NCBI GenBank assembly: GCA_951213105.1 | Contig: OX578137.1 | Coordinates: 61,392,736-61,456,735, forward strand | DNA length: 64,000 bases | Reading direction: 5' to 3' | Source: Amaurobius ferox | Taxonomy: Eukaryota; Arthropoda; Arachnida; Araneae; Amaurobiidae | Shown here: piece after piece, positions 43,429-54,044 of the stretch | Position numbering within the stretch: the stretch's first letter is position 1 | How the letters are laid out: each line of letters opens with the position of its first letter | Notes under the pieces: generated by a model | Told to the model about the DNA's origin: nothing | What the model saw: the letters and a program-made list of their open reading frames with translations, nothing else | The model's database searches: none | Translations under genes and position numbers: made by a program

Positions 43429-44019
43429 TCTTAAGAGTAACGATATGAATTTACTTTTTTCACAGTGACAAAATGATGTATAAGCTCCACGGCAAAATTT
43501 TATTAACGTTGAATTTTACATTTGGTGTTTTTCGGATGACAACATGTAAAGCTATTTTGGAATACCCAATTTATTGAAAATTCGCTCAACTCTAAATTGA
43601 CAATTATCAATATTGATAGCATCCATAATAAGCAATATAGTCCAAATATAAAAGTATTATAATAATGAATTTATAAATTTGGCGTCATTTTTGCAATATT
43701 GACACTATTTTCATCAATATCACATACATATTCACATAGTATATGAAAAGTGAACATATTTCACAATAGTTATTATTTTTTAAATTATGCTTGATTCTTT
43801 GATAAATTTATTTGAAAAATGTCCAATATTTTAAGAATGGTTCATGCTAGTGTTCGAAAATTTATGTTATTCGCTTTCAAATGAAAAATTACATAATAAA
43901 TGATTAGCTTCATAACATATTTTATTTTATTTTATTCAATTTACGTGGCAACTACAGATGAAATTTTGTTACAGTAGCCACACAGAAATAAAAAGAACAT
44001 AATATAAGATACAAGAATA

Positions 44020-44478
44020 CTAAGTCGTATACATGTCGAGCACATTCAAACAGGCTTTTTTAAAACAGGTAGGAGTCAAATTAAATACATCAACACCAGT
44101 ACAATAGGTATTATATAGATCAACAAATTTATAGATAGAATAGCATTTAAAGTAGTTGTGTTTAACAGTAGTATTTTGAAACAAAGTTTTCTTCCTAGTA
44201 ATATTAACAGGTATATGAAATTCCAGGCAAGAAAGTAAGATGGGGCAATCAATAGTGTTATTTAAAACTTTATAATAAAACAAAAGGCAGGACCATTTTC
44301 TTCTTTTTTTAAGAGATATTAAACTATATTTCCGTCTAAGTTCACACATATGCATATCATAAGGATAATAGCCAGACAGTCTGTAATCTATAGTACGTAA
44401 AAGTTTATTTTGCACAATTTTTATTCGTTGAGAATGCAGATCGTAAACAGGGTCCCAGATCATTGCACAATATTCCAA
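44020..44478 (-). pseudogene. LINE ORF2 C-terminal domain fragment
   Basis: A 152-codon frame with LEYC-type start (MEYCAMIWDPVYDLHSQRIK), then IVQNKLLRTIDYRL, SLISLKKRRKWSCLLFYYK and VLNNTIDCPILLSCLEFHIP. This is the layout of the region after the RT in Jockey/CR1-type LINEs of arthropods. It ends at a TAA near 44020. Stops and a frameshift between 44478 and 44840 separate it from the RT. Confidence 0.75.
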
Positions 44479-44861
44479 TATTGGTCTAACAAGGGTATTA
44501 AAGATACCAATAATAGTAACAGACCTGGTAAAAACACGGGATCGTCTTAGAGTGGAACCATGTTCTTGATATACTCTTTTAATAGTATTATCAATATGTC
44601 TCTGAAAGTATTATCAAATGTGACACCCAAATCAATAATATGAGTACAAATCGCGATAAAGGTAAATTATTTAAAATGTAGTTGTAATTGAGAATATTAC
44701 TGATCCTAGCTATGCTCATAACATAGCATTTAGAAACGTTTAAATGGAGTTTATTTAAAACAGTCCAGTTCTACAGTTCATCAAGATCTCTCTGCATCAA
44801 TTCACAACCAGTCAAAGAGTTGATTTTCATATAAAGTTTCGAGTCATCTGCAAACAAGACA

Positions 44862-45505
44862 TTATGCAGTTTTAAAATTCCTGGGAATTTCATTGATAAA
44901 AATTGAAAAAGAGAGTGGGCCCAGATTAAAACCCTGAGGAACACCAGAGTAATTACTATATAATCTAGAGTTTACACCAAAGTACTTTACAGAATACAGT
45001 CTATCTGTAATATAAGAGTACAACCATATAACCAAATTAACACTATATCCAGTAGTAATTAGTCTACGAGCTAATAACCCCAGATCGATGTGATCAAAAG
45101 CTTTACAGTATAAATAATCAGTATAAATAACATCCAGTTGCCTCTTGGTTTTAATAGCATCAATAATATAACTGGTAAAACAAGCTAAATTAGTTAGAGT
45201 TGATCGTATTGGCATAAACCCATGCTGGTACGGAGAAATCCATTGCGTAATTTGGGAAAAGATCCTTTCATGCATAACACATTCAAAAACTTTGGAAAAA
45301 GGGGAAAGTATGGTAATAGGCCTGTAGTTAGTAATATCATGCTTGTTGTTCTTCTTATATACAGGAATAACTTGGCCATATTTCCAGTCATTGGGAAAAG
45401 TCCTAGTTTTAATTGAAAGATTAAACAAAATAAGCAGGAGGTAAGTTAAAGTGTCAGCACAACCCTTAATTATAAAAGAGGAAACATCATCACAGCTATT
45501 TTAAT
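44862..45505 (-). pseudogene. LINE reverse transcriptase, palm region, broken
   Basis: The 188-codon frame at 44862-45428 is preceded in frame by CDDVSSFIIKGCADTLTYLL. Visible RT landmarks are IPVYKKNNKHDITNYRPITI (residues 21-40), the YQHGF and ST motif (67-77), the catalytic aspartate in VIYTD (104) with KAFDHID after it, and SGVPQGFNLGP (161-171, Ser to Phe at the usual GVPQGS). Two extra residues sit between YTD and KAFD compared with the family norm. The frame shifts at about 44862, just before the FADD box (44843-44854), which reads LHNVLFADDSKLYMK in the next frame. So both metal-binding motifs remain but in different frames. Confidence 0.85.
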
Positions 45506-45849
45506 GATTTTTTCGAAATTTCATTCAAAAATTGTACGGAGGGCGGGATCTTTCAAACATTAGATTGCGTTTAAAATCAATAACTATATTCAACTATTGA
45601 CTAATCGTAATATTTTACCAAATTTTGTTCGAAACGTTCCATTCATTCGTAAGATATTACATCCACAGACTCACTGGCACACATACATACACACACATAC
45701 ACATACACACTTATATCACCTCAAAAACGTTCGATTCGAATTCAGGTATGCTTTAAACATGCTCTTCCACTGAAAACTCGAATTCGAATTTTTAAGCCCG
45801 TCACAATAATTTCCTTTTACGTTATACTATGTATATAGGGAAAGTAAAA

Positions 45850-46253
45850 ATGCGTTGTTCACCTGTCAAAACCATGTGTGTTTGTTAAATATTTAGTTAT
45901 AATTTTCCCTCAATGTGCCTCTTAATATGTCAAAATAAAACAAAGGATTTGCATAACAGCGAAATATTTCATACTTTGTCAAGTGCAACAGTTTGAGAGA
46001 GTCTTTGAACTGAGATTAATAACATTCAGTATCATAATTAGTGTCCTCGGGATATTATTTTGAGTGAGAGCGATAATGGACTTCATAATCAAAACAAGAC
46101 GAAAATGTCAATTACCCTTCATTAAGAATATTTCTGATCAAAACAGAGATAATCATTCTCTACGGATTATCAACATCATTTTCGCCTTGTTTCGTTAAAT
46201 TTGCGTTTCTTATAACAAGAACATATATCTATTTTTGTAGAACTTTTGCATAT
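45850..46253. other. AT-rich stretch, no gene seen
   Basis: Nothing recognised. ATTACCCTTCATTAAGAATA and ATTCTCTACGGATTATCA are part of an unassigned segment. Confidence 0.35.
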
Positions 46254-47018
46254 CTACACTATGTGACAGTGAAAATGAGACACCAAAAAGGAGTGGGCAA
46301 AAAGTGATGAAAATCGGCATCGGAGAGACAGCAGTGATGTTTAGTGCAACATGATACACCTATACACTGAGCGATAACACCGTCTGATCAGTAGGTTGTA
46401 GGACTACCGAGAGTGGCGAAACAGGCAGCAACACGTCTAGGTACAGAGTCAATGAGTATGTGGATGGTGTCCTAAGGGATGGCTGTCCATTCCCTGTCAA
46501 CCATTTGCCAGAGTTCGTCTTCTAAACGCAGCGGTGACAGCGCAAGCTAGCGACGTCTAATCACGCCCCAGACGTGTTCGATTGGTGGAAGATCAGGGGA
46601 GACTGGTGGAAAAGGCAGCACCTGGGTACCTTGCAGGGAATGTTGGCAGATACATGCCTTGTGTGCTCGGGCGTTATAATGTTAATAAATGGCATTGTGC
46701 ACAACCTGCAGGAAGAGTAGTGTCACAGGTCGTAGCATGTCATCTACGTATCGTTGGACCATCATAGTGCCCGCAATACAGACCAGAGGTGACCTACTAT
46801 CGTAGGCGATGCCGCCCCAAACCATGATGACATGTTGTCGCGCGGTGTAGCGTTCCACAGATGGGGTCGGATTGAACCTGTCACCACTTCGGCGCCAGAC
46901 TCGTACACGGCGACTGACATTGCTAAAACAGAAATATGACTCGTCTGAGAACACGACCTTGTGCCATTCCGCCGTCCATGTGGCTCTATCTCCACACCAT
47001 TGCAAACGGAGGCAGTAA
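46254..47018 (-). mobile_element. Second Tc1-like transposon relic, one end lost
   Basis: The downstream end (plus-strand left) reads TACACTATGTGACAGTGAAA at 46256. The opposite end is missing where the long-TIR element at 47019 starts. Coding content is below. This is a different Tc1 lineage from the one at 33.8 kb. Confidence 0.75.
46390..47018 (-). pseudogene. Tc1-like transposase relic, catalytic domain
   Basis: The minus frame at 46682-47018 reads WCGDRATWTAEWHKVVFSDE (first catalytic Asp intact in VFSDES), then SRRVRVWRRSGDRFN and HVIMVWGGIAYDSRSPLVCI. A stop follows NAIY at about 46680. The next residues are HYNARAHKACICQ, where the FQQDNARAH motif would lie, so the second catalytic Asp reads Tyr. 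Further on SPDLPPIEHVWGVIRRR keeps the glutamate and is followed by a TAG. The N-terminal DNA-binding domain is absent. The missing Asp and stops mean it is inactive. Confidence 0.85.
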
Positions 47019-47792
47019 TTTTTTACCTGTTGGAGATAAGTGGGCAATATAAAATGCAAAAATATTGAAATTAAGGTAGGAAATAAGACTACGTTAATGA
47101 AATAGTCTTCCAATTAATTTTCAAAAAGTTACACTTTTTTAATTTTTATACGACCCCCTCAGACATATTTGGTCAATCAGAAAATTTTTATTTTTAGTGC
47201 AACAAGATCGTTAAAAAACCCGCATATCTGTATCTTTAAAATTGAGCGAGTTATATTTCATTAAAAATTAAACATTGTGAATAGGAACCATATATCAAAT
47301 TAGAAATGTAAATTTATGACATGTCACAAAAAAGATAAAACTGAATGATAATACATAGGATACCCAACCGGGTAGTGAGTACCACTGTTTTATATGATCT
47401 CTGTCTTTGTAATTCTTTATTTAGATGCATTTATGATAAAAAATTTTGACACATGTTAACGTATTTTTGATCTAAACAATTTCCATCGTCAATTCGTTTA
47501 TGATCGATATTTTCACTGATGAAAGAGTCTTTCACGTGGTACGGAAAAGTGGCATAAGTCAGATTTTTTCCTTTATCGTAATTCAGTTGATTTTAAAGAT
47601 ACACATATGCGGTTTTTTTTTTAATCATCTTATTGCATTAAAAATAAAAAATTTCTGATTGACCAAATTTGTCTAAGGAGGGGGTTGTATAAACATTTAA
47701 AAAATGTACCTTTTTGAAAATTAATGGAGGACTATTTCATTAACGTAGTCTTATTTCCTACCTTACTTTCAACATTTTTGGGATATCCTGTA
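47019..47792. mobile_element. Long-TIR DNA element, second copy (uninterrupted)
   Basis: It matches the 17.2-19.4 kb element in the opposite orientation. Landmarks are GGAGATAAGTGGGCAATATA, GAAATAAGACTACGTTAATG, CACGTGGTACGGAAAAGTGG and GTCTTATTTCCTACCTTACT. The outermost ~40 bp of the left arm and part of the right arm are missing; TTTTTGGGATATCCTGTA marks the right terminus. It shows the empty site of the Helentron-like insertion in the other copy. Confidence 0.7.
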
Positions 47793-47832
47793 TATATATA
47801 TATAATATATGTGTGTGTATGTGTGTGTGTGC
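47791..47832. repeat. (TA)n/(GT)n microsatellite between two TIR elements
   Basis: A simple repeat fills the gap between the end of one TA-targeting element and the start of the next. Confidence 0.8.
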
Positions 47833-47835
47833 ATA

Positions 47836-48893
47836 CAGGGTGTCCCAAAAACATTGACCTCTGCTTTTATTTCATAAATATTGATCTTAGACATATATAA
47901 TAAATTACAAAGTTGCGTAAAACAAGTTACAGTATTTTATGAAATAGATTAAAATTTTCAAGGGAATTAAATTTTAAGAAATACAAAATTTTAATTTTTA
48001 TACGGCCCTCGTACAAAAACATTTCCAATGAGTAAAATGTGCCCCATGCACTAATAAGGTGACGTAGAAAATTTCAGCATTTTATCATAAAATGACAAAA
48101 GAACAAAATGACAGAGATATAAAAAGACAAAAATACTGACCTAAACCACTTTTCGATGCATCGACATGGGTTCTCAGAGGAGAAAAATCATGTCGGCATA
48201 TCGCGTTTCAGGGGTCATACACACATTACGAAAACCGGCCACTCAATAAGCTACCGTAAGTCTTAGGGTTGGTCGTGTGGTCTGGGCCTTCAACACATTA
48301 CGAAAAATGCGGCCGCCAACCTTGCTGCTCTATGTCCTAGGATGAGTCGGACCGACTGGGTTTTCGACACATTACGAAAGAAACAATGTTTACATAAATA
48401 AATAATAAGTTTGCTATTTATTGGTACAAATGTATCTACACTGTGTAGAAATAATAACTTTATACAAAGATTACAAAGCTCGTTCAAAATGTTTTCCATA
48501 TATGCCAATACATAGCTGCATTCGTCTGAAAAAAGGCTTATCATACATTTCTGCGTTGCGCCATTTGCACTCTTGATGTAAACATTTGCATTTTAATTTG
48601 TGATTAATCTCTCTCCAAATTTATTTAAACATATTTCTGGGACTTTCTATGATAAAATGCTCAAATTTTGTACATGATCTTATTAGTATATGCGGCATAT
48701 TTTACTCAATAGAAATGTTTTTGTACGGGGACAGTATAAAACTTTAAATTTTGTATTTCTTAAAATTTAATCCACTGAAAATTTTATCGATTTCATAAAA
48801 TTCTGTACCTTTTTTTTACGCAACTTTGTAGTTTATTATATATGTCTAAGATCAATATTTAACAAATAAAAGCCAAGGTCAATATTTTTGGGA

Positions 48894-48897
<4 letters not shown>
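47836..48897. mobile_element. Long-TIR DNA element, different family (ACAGGGTGTCCCAAAAA end)
   Basis: The left arm from 47836 (ACAGGGTGTCCCAAAAACAT) and the right arm ending at about 48897 are inverted over roughly 280 bp. Matched landmarks are ATCTTAGACATATATAATAA, ACAAAGTTGCGTAAAA and ACATTTCCAATGAGTAAAAT. It shares only the outermost ~17 bases with the 47019 element. No transposase is encoded. Two mini-retroposons are inserted at 48234-48366. Confidence 0.75.
48221..48379 (-). mobile_element. Two adjacent ~60-bp mini-retroposons sharing three target duplications
   Basis: ACACATTACGAAA occurs exactly three times: 48221-48233, 48293-48305 and 48367-48379. Between them lie inserts of 59 bp (48234-48292) and 61 bp (48306-48366). 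Each insert, read on the minus strand of the SINE orientation, begins near GGCCGG/GCGGCCGC and ends with a SINE-like GGTCTGGGCCTTCA or CGACTGGGTTTTCG. The two inserts differ at about half their positions, so they are independent insertions rather than a duplication of one. Confidence 0.85.
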
Positions 48898-48940
<43 letters not shown>

Positions 48941-49056
48941 ATACATACACACATACATGCATATGATATATATATATATAATAAAATTTTACATGTGCAT
49001 ATTTGCAAAGTATCCTAAATTTTTTAACAGTATGCTGCAGTATTTATATATGTATA

Positions 49057-49110
<54 letters not shown>
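48898..49110. repeat. (AT)n/(GT)n microsatellite block
   Basis: Long TA tracts occur at 48896-48924 and 49050-49110, with a GT tract and a short unique stretch between. The Tyr-Ile frame across it is simple sequence. Confidence 0.9.
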
Positions 49111-49112
<2 letters not shown>

Positions 49113-50154
49113 TTAAAGCATTCAATGCCAGAATGCTGAAAATGGTATACTTGAACAATAAAACGTGTTTTTGATCAACATTAACAGCCTTTTAGCCTTC
49201 TTTTGCTCAGGAGAGCATGAAAGAGACAGAAGTACACAAAATAGAAAGATAAAAGACATATTGTGTCTCTCACATCGATAATTACCAGTAAAACGATCTA
49301 AGTGCATTACGCTACCAATACTTTCGTCACATTTCTCTCGTTGCAATTAATGGAACATCCACACAATGCTGCCATAAGTGATTAAGTAAGCTCCGTTTGA
49401 AGGTAGGAAGGATTTTCACAAAATTGTCTGTCCCGAAACGCATTGTTTGTGAACCATTTTCCCTGAAGCGTTAAAATTGAAGTTAGTAAATTTTTAATAG
49501 ACAAAATTTAACGATTACATCTTCTTTTCAGTTAAGTGCCTTAATTTCATTTTCGGCGACATTTTACTGCTTAGAAATGAAGGTATTTACTTCGATAAAA
49601 TTTGTTCGATAGTAATACAGAACGTGACTTTATGTAATTACAAGAAAGAAATCACAAATAGGAGGAAAAAAAGAACTGAAAGCCATATAAGAACTTAACC
49701 ATATACACTAGCAAACATTTCTGCAGTGATGGCGCCATCTAGTGGGAGGGAAAAGAAGTTATAAGAAATGATATTGAAATAGGGGCAAAATATGACAAAG
49801 AGAAGCAAATTAATCTTACTCATACAATAATTCAGAGAAATATAGATTAATCCGGAGAAGACCCCACCACACTTTTAGCTTGCACGCCAAGTCGCCATTA
49901 AGCGTTCCGAATGCGAGCGCTTTATGTTGCAATCTGGTAACCTCCTATATCTTTATTGTAATTTGGTAGCATCCAATAAGCACACATTTGTACGGTTGCT
50001 ACCATTTTCTGATGTAACAGCGCATTTATTTCCATGGTCGCACGTATTTTATTTGATTTTTTTCTTCAGTTGCAAATTGATTTTAATTTGATAATTCTTT
50101 TAAATTTAGTTTTGTTTTTGCGGATTTGCTTGTATTGTCGATTACAGTTTCCTT
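49111..50154. other. AT-rich stretch, no gene seen
   Basis: Contains GATGGCGCCATCTAGTGGGA near 49730, a core shared with the foldback family at 25.7 and 39.1 kb. Around 49930-50020 TAACCTCCTATATC and GGTTGCTACC could be part of the Merlin-like element that follows. No gene. Confidence 0.4.
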
Positions 50155-50412
50155 ATGTCTTCTGGTAAGCGCAAGCAAATGGATGGTGAATCTAGTGTTG
50201 TGAAGCGTGGTCAAATGGATGGTGGTTGGATTGAATTTAGCATTAAATACTACAATAATTTGTAAAATAAAGGTATGAAAGAAGTGATTAATTGGTGTGT
50301 TATGAAAGGGATTATGAGTGATAAGTATGTCTGTCCTAAGTGTGAAAATGAAATGGAGTTGTGTGAGAAATCGAACGATTGTTCTGACTCTGAATCGGAA
50401 CAGGAGTCATGA
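50155..50412 (+). pseudogene. Merlin/ISXO2-like transposase, N-terminal fragment
   Basis: From ATG at 50155 one frame runs to TGA at 50410-50412, with a single in-frame TAA at 50263-50265 after codon 36. The protein starts MSSGKRKQMDGESSVVKRGQ. After the stop it continues MKEVINWCVMKGIMSDKYVC, PKCENEMELCEKSNDCS. The arrangement 'short helical region, xxWCxxxG(I/L), CPxC zinc-ribbon half' is that of the N-terminus of ISXO2-like (Merlin) transposases common in arachnids. The DDE core is missing. A Helentron-like element begins 16 bases downstream, so truncation may follow from that insertion. It could alternatively be a short host gene; no promoter evidence exists. Confidence 0.5.
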
Positions 50413-50427
50413 AGGTTAGTCTTTTTT

Positions 50428-51373
50428 ACTTTCCTTATATACATAATGTATAAGGAAAGTATTGTGACGGGGTCGAAAATTCGAATTCGAGTTTTCGACG
50501 GGGGAGCACGTTTCAAGCATCCCTGATCATGAATCGAACATTTTTGAAGTGATGTCTGTGTGTGTGTGAAAGTATGTGTGTGTGTGTCAGTGAGTCTGTG
50601 GAGACGATAACTGACGAACGAATGGACCGCTTCGAACCAAATTTGGTACAAAAATCACAATCCGTAAACACTGGAAGCCTATTGTTTTTATACGCAATCG
50701 AATGTTCAGAACTCCCCTAAATTTTCGAATGAAATTTTGAAAAAGTCGTCAAAAAATCAAAACCACTAATAAAGTTACGCAAATAGACATTTCTTATGTA
50801 ATTTTTCATTAGAAAACGATTGACATAAATTTTAGAACGCTAACATGAACCGTTCTCGAGATATTGCACTTTTTTGAAAAAAATTATCAAAATGTCTTAT
50901 AAAATAAATAAAAATATTTCCTATTGAGAAACATGTTCACTTTTCATGTGTAATACCATGCGATAAATTGGGTGACTCGGTCATTCTCGTGGATCATTCT
51001 TGGGTCATTCTCGTGGATCTAGCTCGTTCCATTCACGAGAAAAAATACTTTGAGTAATAATTTTGTATTTGAACGCCAATAGTCATTTATTTGCTGTAAG
51101 AATAACGTATTTCTCCGTCCATAACGCTTGGCGAGATTTTGGGGAAAAATTTGGTGGAATGTCGCCAACTTGGCGACTTTTTTAATGTTGCCAAATTAAC
51201 GAAAATCTCGCCAAATGGATAAAAATGACACTAAATCAATGATTGTCGAAAATTCAATATCTTGGAAAGAATATAAGTATATACTATAAGAAAAACATTT
51301 TTTTTTACTGTAAAAGTAGTAAATTTATTACATTATATAAGGAAAGTCATGTATTGCCCACATCAGATTTTTG
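50428..51373 (-). mobile_element. Helentron-like repeat, body type I, complete, reverse orientation
   Basis: It starts TACTTTCCTTATATACATAA and ends GGAAAGTCATGTATTGCCCA, then CATCAGATTTTT. It is the shortest complete type I copy, with a short GT tract (50564-50590), and serves as the reference for the 17979 copy. The 133-codon minus frame at 50250-50651 is read from this repeat and the fragment before it. Confidence 0.75.
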
Positions 51374-51482
51374 TTTAATTCATCCTGCGTTTTGAAATTT
51401 TGATTTGTATTTTTCTGTGTTTATAAAATTACTTTCTCTCCTCCTTTAAAAGTTCTTAATTTCTTTATTTTAATGCCATTTT

Positions 51483-51725
51483 TTCGAAATTTTGTTAAAG
51501 TACAAACTTTTTTCTAAGTATCGTTTGTTGGAAATTTTGTTAAAGTATAAACTTTCTTCTAAGTATCACTTTTTGAAATATTGTATAAGTATAAACTTTT
51601 TCTAAGTATCTTTTTTTAAATTTTGTTAAAATACTAACTTTTAGTTAAATCCAAACTTTTAACAAAGTATCAGTTTCTGTTTTAATTTTGTTAAAGTACA
51701 AACTTTTCTAAGTATCAATTTTAAA
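51483..51725 (+). repeat. ~45-bp tandem repeat, about five units
   Basis: Units contain AAATTTTGTTAAAGTAYAAA and CTTTTTTCTAAGTATCRNTT. Spacing varies from 40 to 60 bp because of small indels. Confidence 0.75.
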
Positions 51726-54040
51726 TTCAGAAAATGTTTTAAGTACCGTATGTTTTCTAAAATTTTCAAAGTTTTTTAAAATTCACAAAAATCTTATTTT
51801 GCAACGTTTTTATGAATATTAATCACTGTTATTTAAATTGTATTACACTATTATTTACATTAAAAACTCTTGTTCAGTAGCAAACGCCATTTTGGTGGGA
51901 GGAGCCTATTTCTAAACACGGAAGAATACGTCACTTAGGATGGTTGGAGCCAATTTCAAAACACGAGAGAACGCAAAATACGTGTGGTGGAATATTATCC
52001 GGATTTACCAAAATATGACCACCCAAATCATCAACCAGATTGTTAGAATTTTTATTAATACGAAAGGCTTGAATTTCAAATCTATAACTGACTAATACTT
52101 TCAATGATATAGGCAGAAGAAAAACCAAGCCGATGAGTAGTGATTCGGCAGTGATTTGTGATAAAACTATTTATTAATTTCATGATTTTTGAGATAATTT
52201 TAGTATTTTCACAAGCAATGTTTCAAGAGATTTTTAGTTTGCCTTTTATATGTGATAACACACCTTAAAAAATAATTTGATAAATACGCTTATTATTCAA
52301 AATCTCCATAAAATCTTCAGAAGAAGATATATCAGTTTAATAGTTACAGAGAAAACCGCTTTGAAGTCAAATTTGTTAAAAACTAGTGACTTTATGGATA
52401 ATTTTGAGGCAAAATGGACGGGAAACCCAACTGAGGAAAATACTGAAGTAGAAAACCTAAGTGCAACTACCCAACTCATCATTTTGTAAAGTTGTTACTT
52501 GTAAGCATATTGTTGTTCATCTGGTTTGGGTTGTCATATGTTCAATTTATTTCTCTTTGTTTACATTGCGATGGATTCAGTTTATTGTAAAAGTTTTATT
52601 TACCTTAAGAAATAACTTTCTAATGCATTGTTTCCATTGTTTGTGCCACTCTTGATGGGCAAGCAATGCAACGACGTTGTCCTATGCTAGAATACAATTT
52701 TATTCCTCGGAAGCGAAATTTAAAAGAATAATAATTAATTATGATTACCTTTGAAGTAAAATATGATTTTTTGTTTCACTTCAAATTGTTTCGCTTTGCT
52801 TGTTGTGTTTTTCTTATAAATAATTTATTTCGATGCAACACTAATATAACTAGAAATAAATTATATTATGTACCACTCTAATATCGTACTTGCAAAGCTT
52901 AACAAATCCTTCACTTAAAAAACATTAAATTTTCTGCTAAATATTTATGATCCATGAAAATGAGGGAAAGCAAATATTACTACACAAAAAGTTTAAATCC
53001 CGAGATACGATCAATATTTTGTTCCAAACTTAACTACATTCCTTACCAAACTACAAAATATTTGCTCGAAATCAATAAACTTAGAAAGTTCTGTCGTATC
53101 TAAAATATTTTTTACACAAATTTGATTTGTGGAATCGTGTCCAATCTTTAAATTTATATACTTCGCATCCCATTTTAATGAAAAAAATGATAAAATCGAT
53201 ATCATCATTCCGGGCATCAATCATGCTGTCTGCGTAGGAATACATCTGATATTGAACATTTAATCATATTTTGGTCGTCGTTAGGCAAATGACAAAATCT
53301 AATTTTTTAAAACTCCGCTGAAAGGTACTTTATTTTATTTTATTTCATTCATAAATTTATCATTAAATTGTAACTGGAATATTGACAATAGGTTATGAAT
53401 CGAGCATGACTTTTTTCAGTAGAAAGTACTTTCTGTTGTTCATATTTAGACTTTTAAATTACTGCTATTCTGAGATAATACTATAAAAATGTGTATTTCA
53501 ATTTCTTTATTGCAGAGGAACAGTTGGAAAAATTAGTTGTTTTCTGTAAGGAATCACAAAACTGATCCAATTAAGTAATCTCTTAACAAGAGATTTCTTA
53601 AAAATCCAAACACAAATATTGCACAATCCTACACTTTTACTAAATTTTGTCTTCATACAGTAGGGCATATTTCAAGAATAAAACATTTTGATGCATACAC
53701 TCGCATGAAAACCACTTTCCTTGAAAGTTGAGAAATATTAATGACTTATGACAGCATTTTGTGAATGGTCCATTCTGTGAAAGAAAAAGATGTTCTGAAA
53801 GTATTCAGGGTAGGATGCATTTAACTAATTTTAGTAATTATCACTGAGAGGTAAAAGTCTTCCTTTTATCTTTCTATTTTACACTCCATTCACTTTTGGT
53901 TCTTTCTCTATAAAGAAGGAATTGGAATAGAGATTATTCACTCATTTTAATCGAATGTACGGTATAGTGTTAGAATAAGCAATTTTTCACACCCTTGATA
54001 TGTAACGTGCTTACCTAATAATATAGACAATGTAATGACA
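51726..54040. other. AT-rich stretch, no gene seen
   Basis: Small frames (51931-52128, 52277-52655, 53011-53220) overlap one another on opposite strands and have no recognised motif. No repeat family was recognised. Confidence 0.45.
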
Positions 54041-54044
54041 GCTG

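Larger units (their letters stand above)
43924..45505 (-). mobile_element. 5'-truncated non-LTR retrotransposon (Jockey/CR1-like LINE)
   Basis: The minus-strand coding relic spans the reverse transcriptase and C-terminal domain, with a 3' tail of AATAAAATAAAATAAAATA (plus strand 43921-43940, TATTTTATTTTATTTTATTC). The element enters mid-RT at about 45505 and lacks ORF1, endonuclease and the RT start, the usual result of incomplete target-primed reverse transcription. Confidence 0.85.
42709..45846 (+). mobile_element. Helentron-like repeat, body type I, split by two insertions
   Basis: The 5' end is near 42709 (TTTGATATGGACATGGCTTT, diverged). Body pieces lie at 43670-43925 (GGTTCATGCTAGTGTTC) and 45505-45846 (GATATTACATCCACAGACTC, CACACATACATACACACACA). 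It ends GTTATACTATGTATATAGGG, then AAAGTA. A foldback element (42807-43428) and a LINE (43924-45505) interrupt it. Confidence 0.6.

Noticed and set aside
48888..49139. Tyr-Ile rich 83-codon frame
   Set aside because: It is the translation of (AT)n and (GT)n microsatellites.
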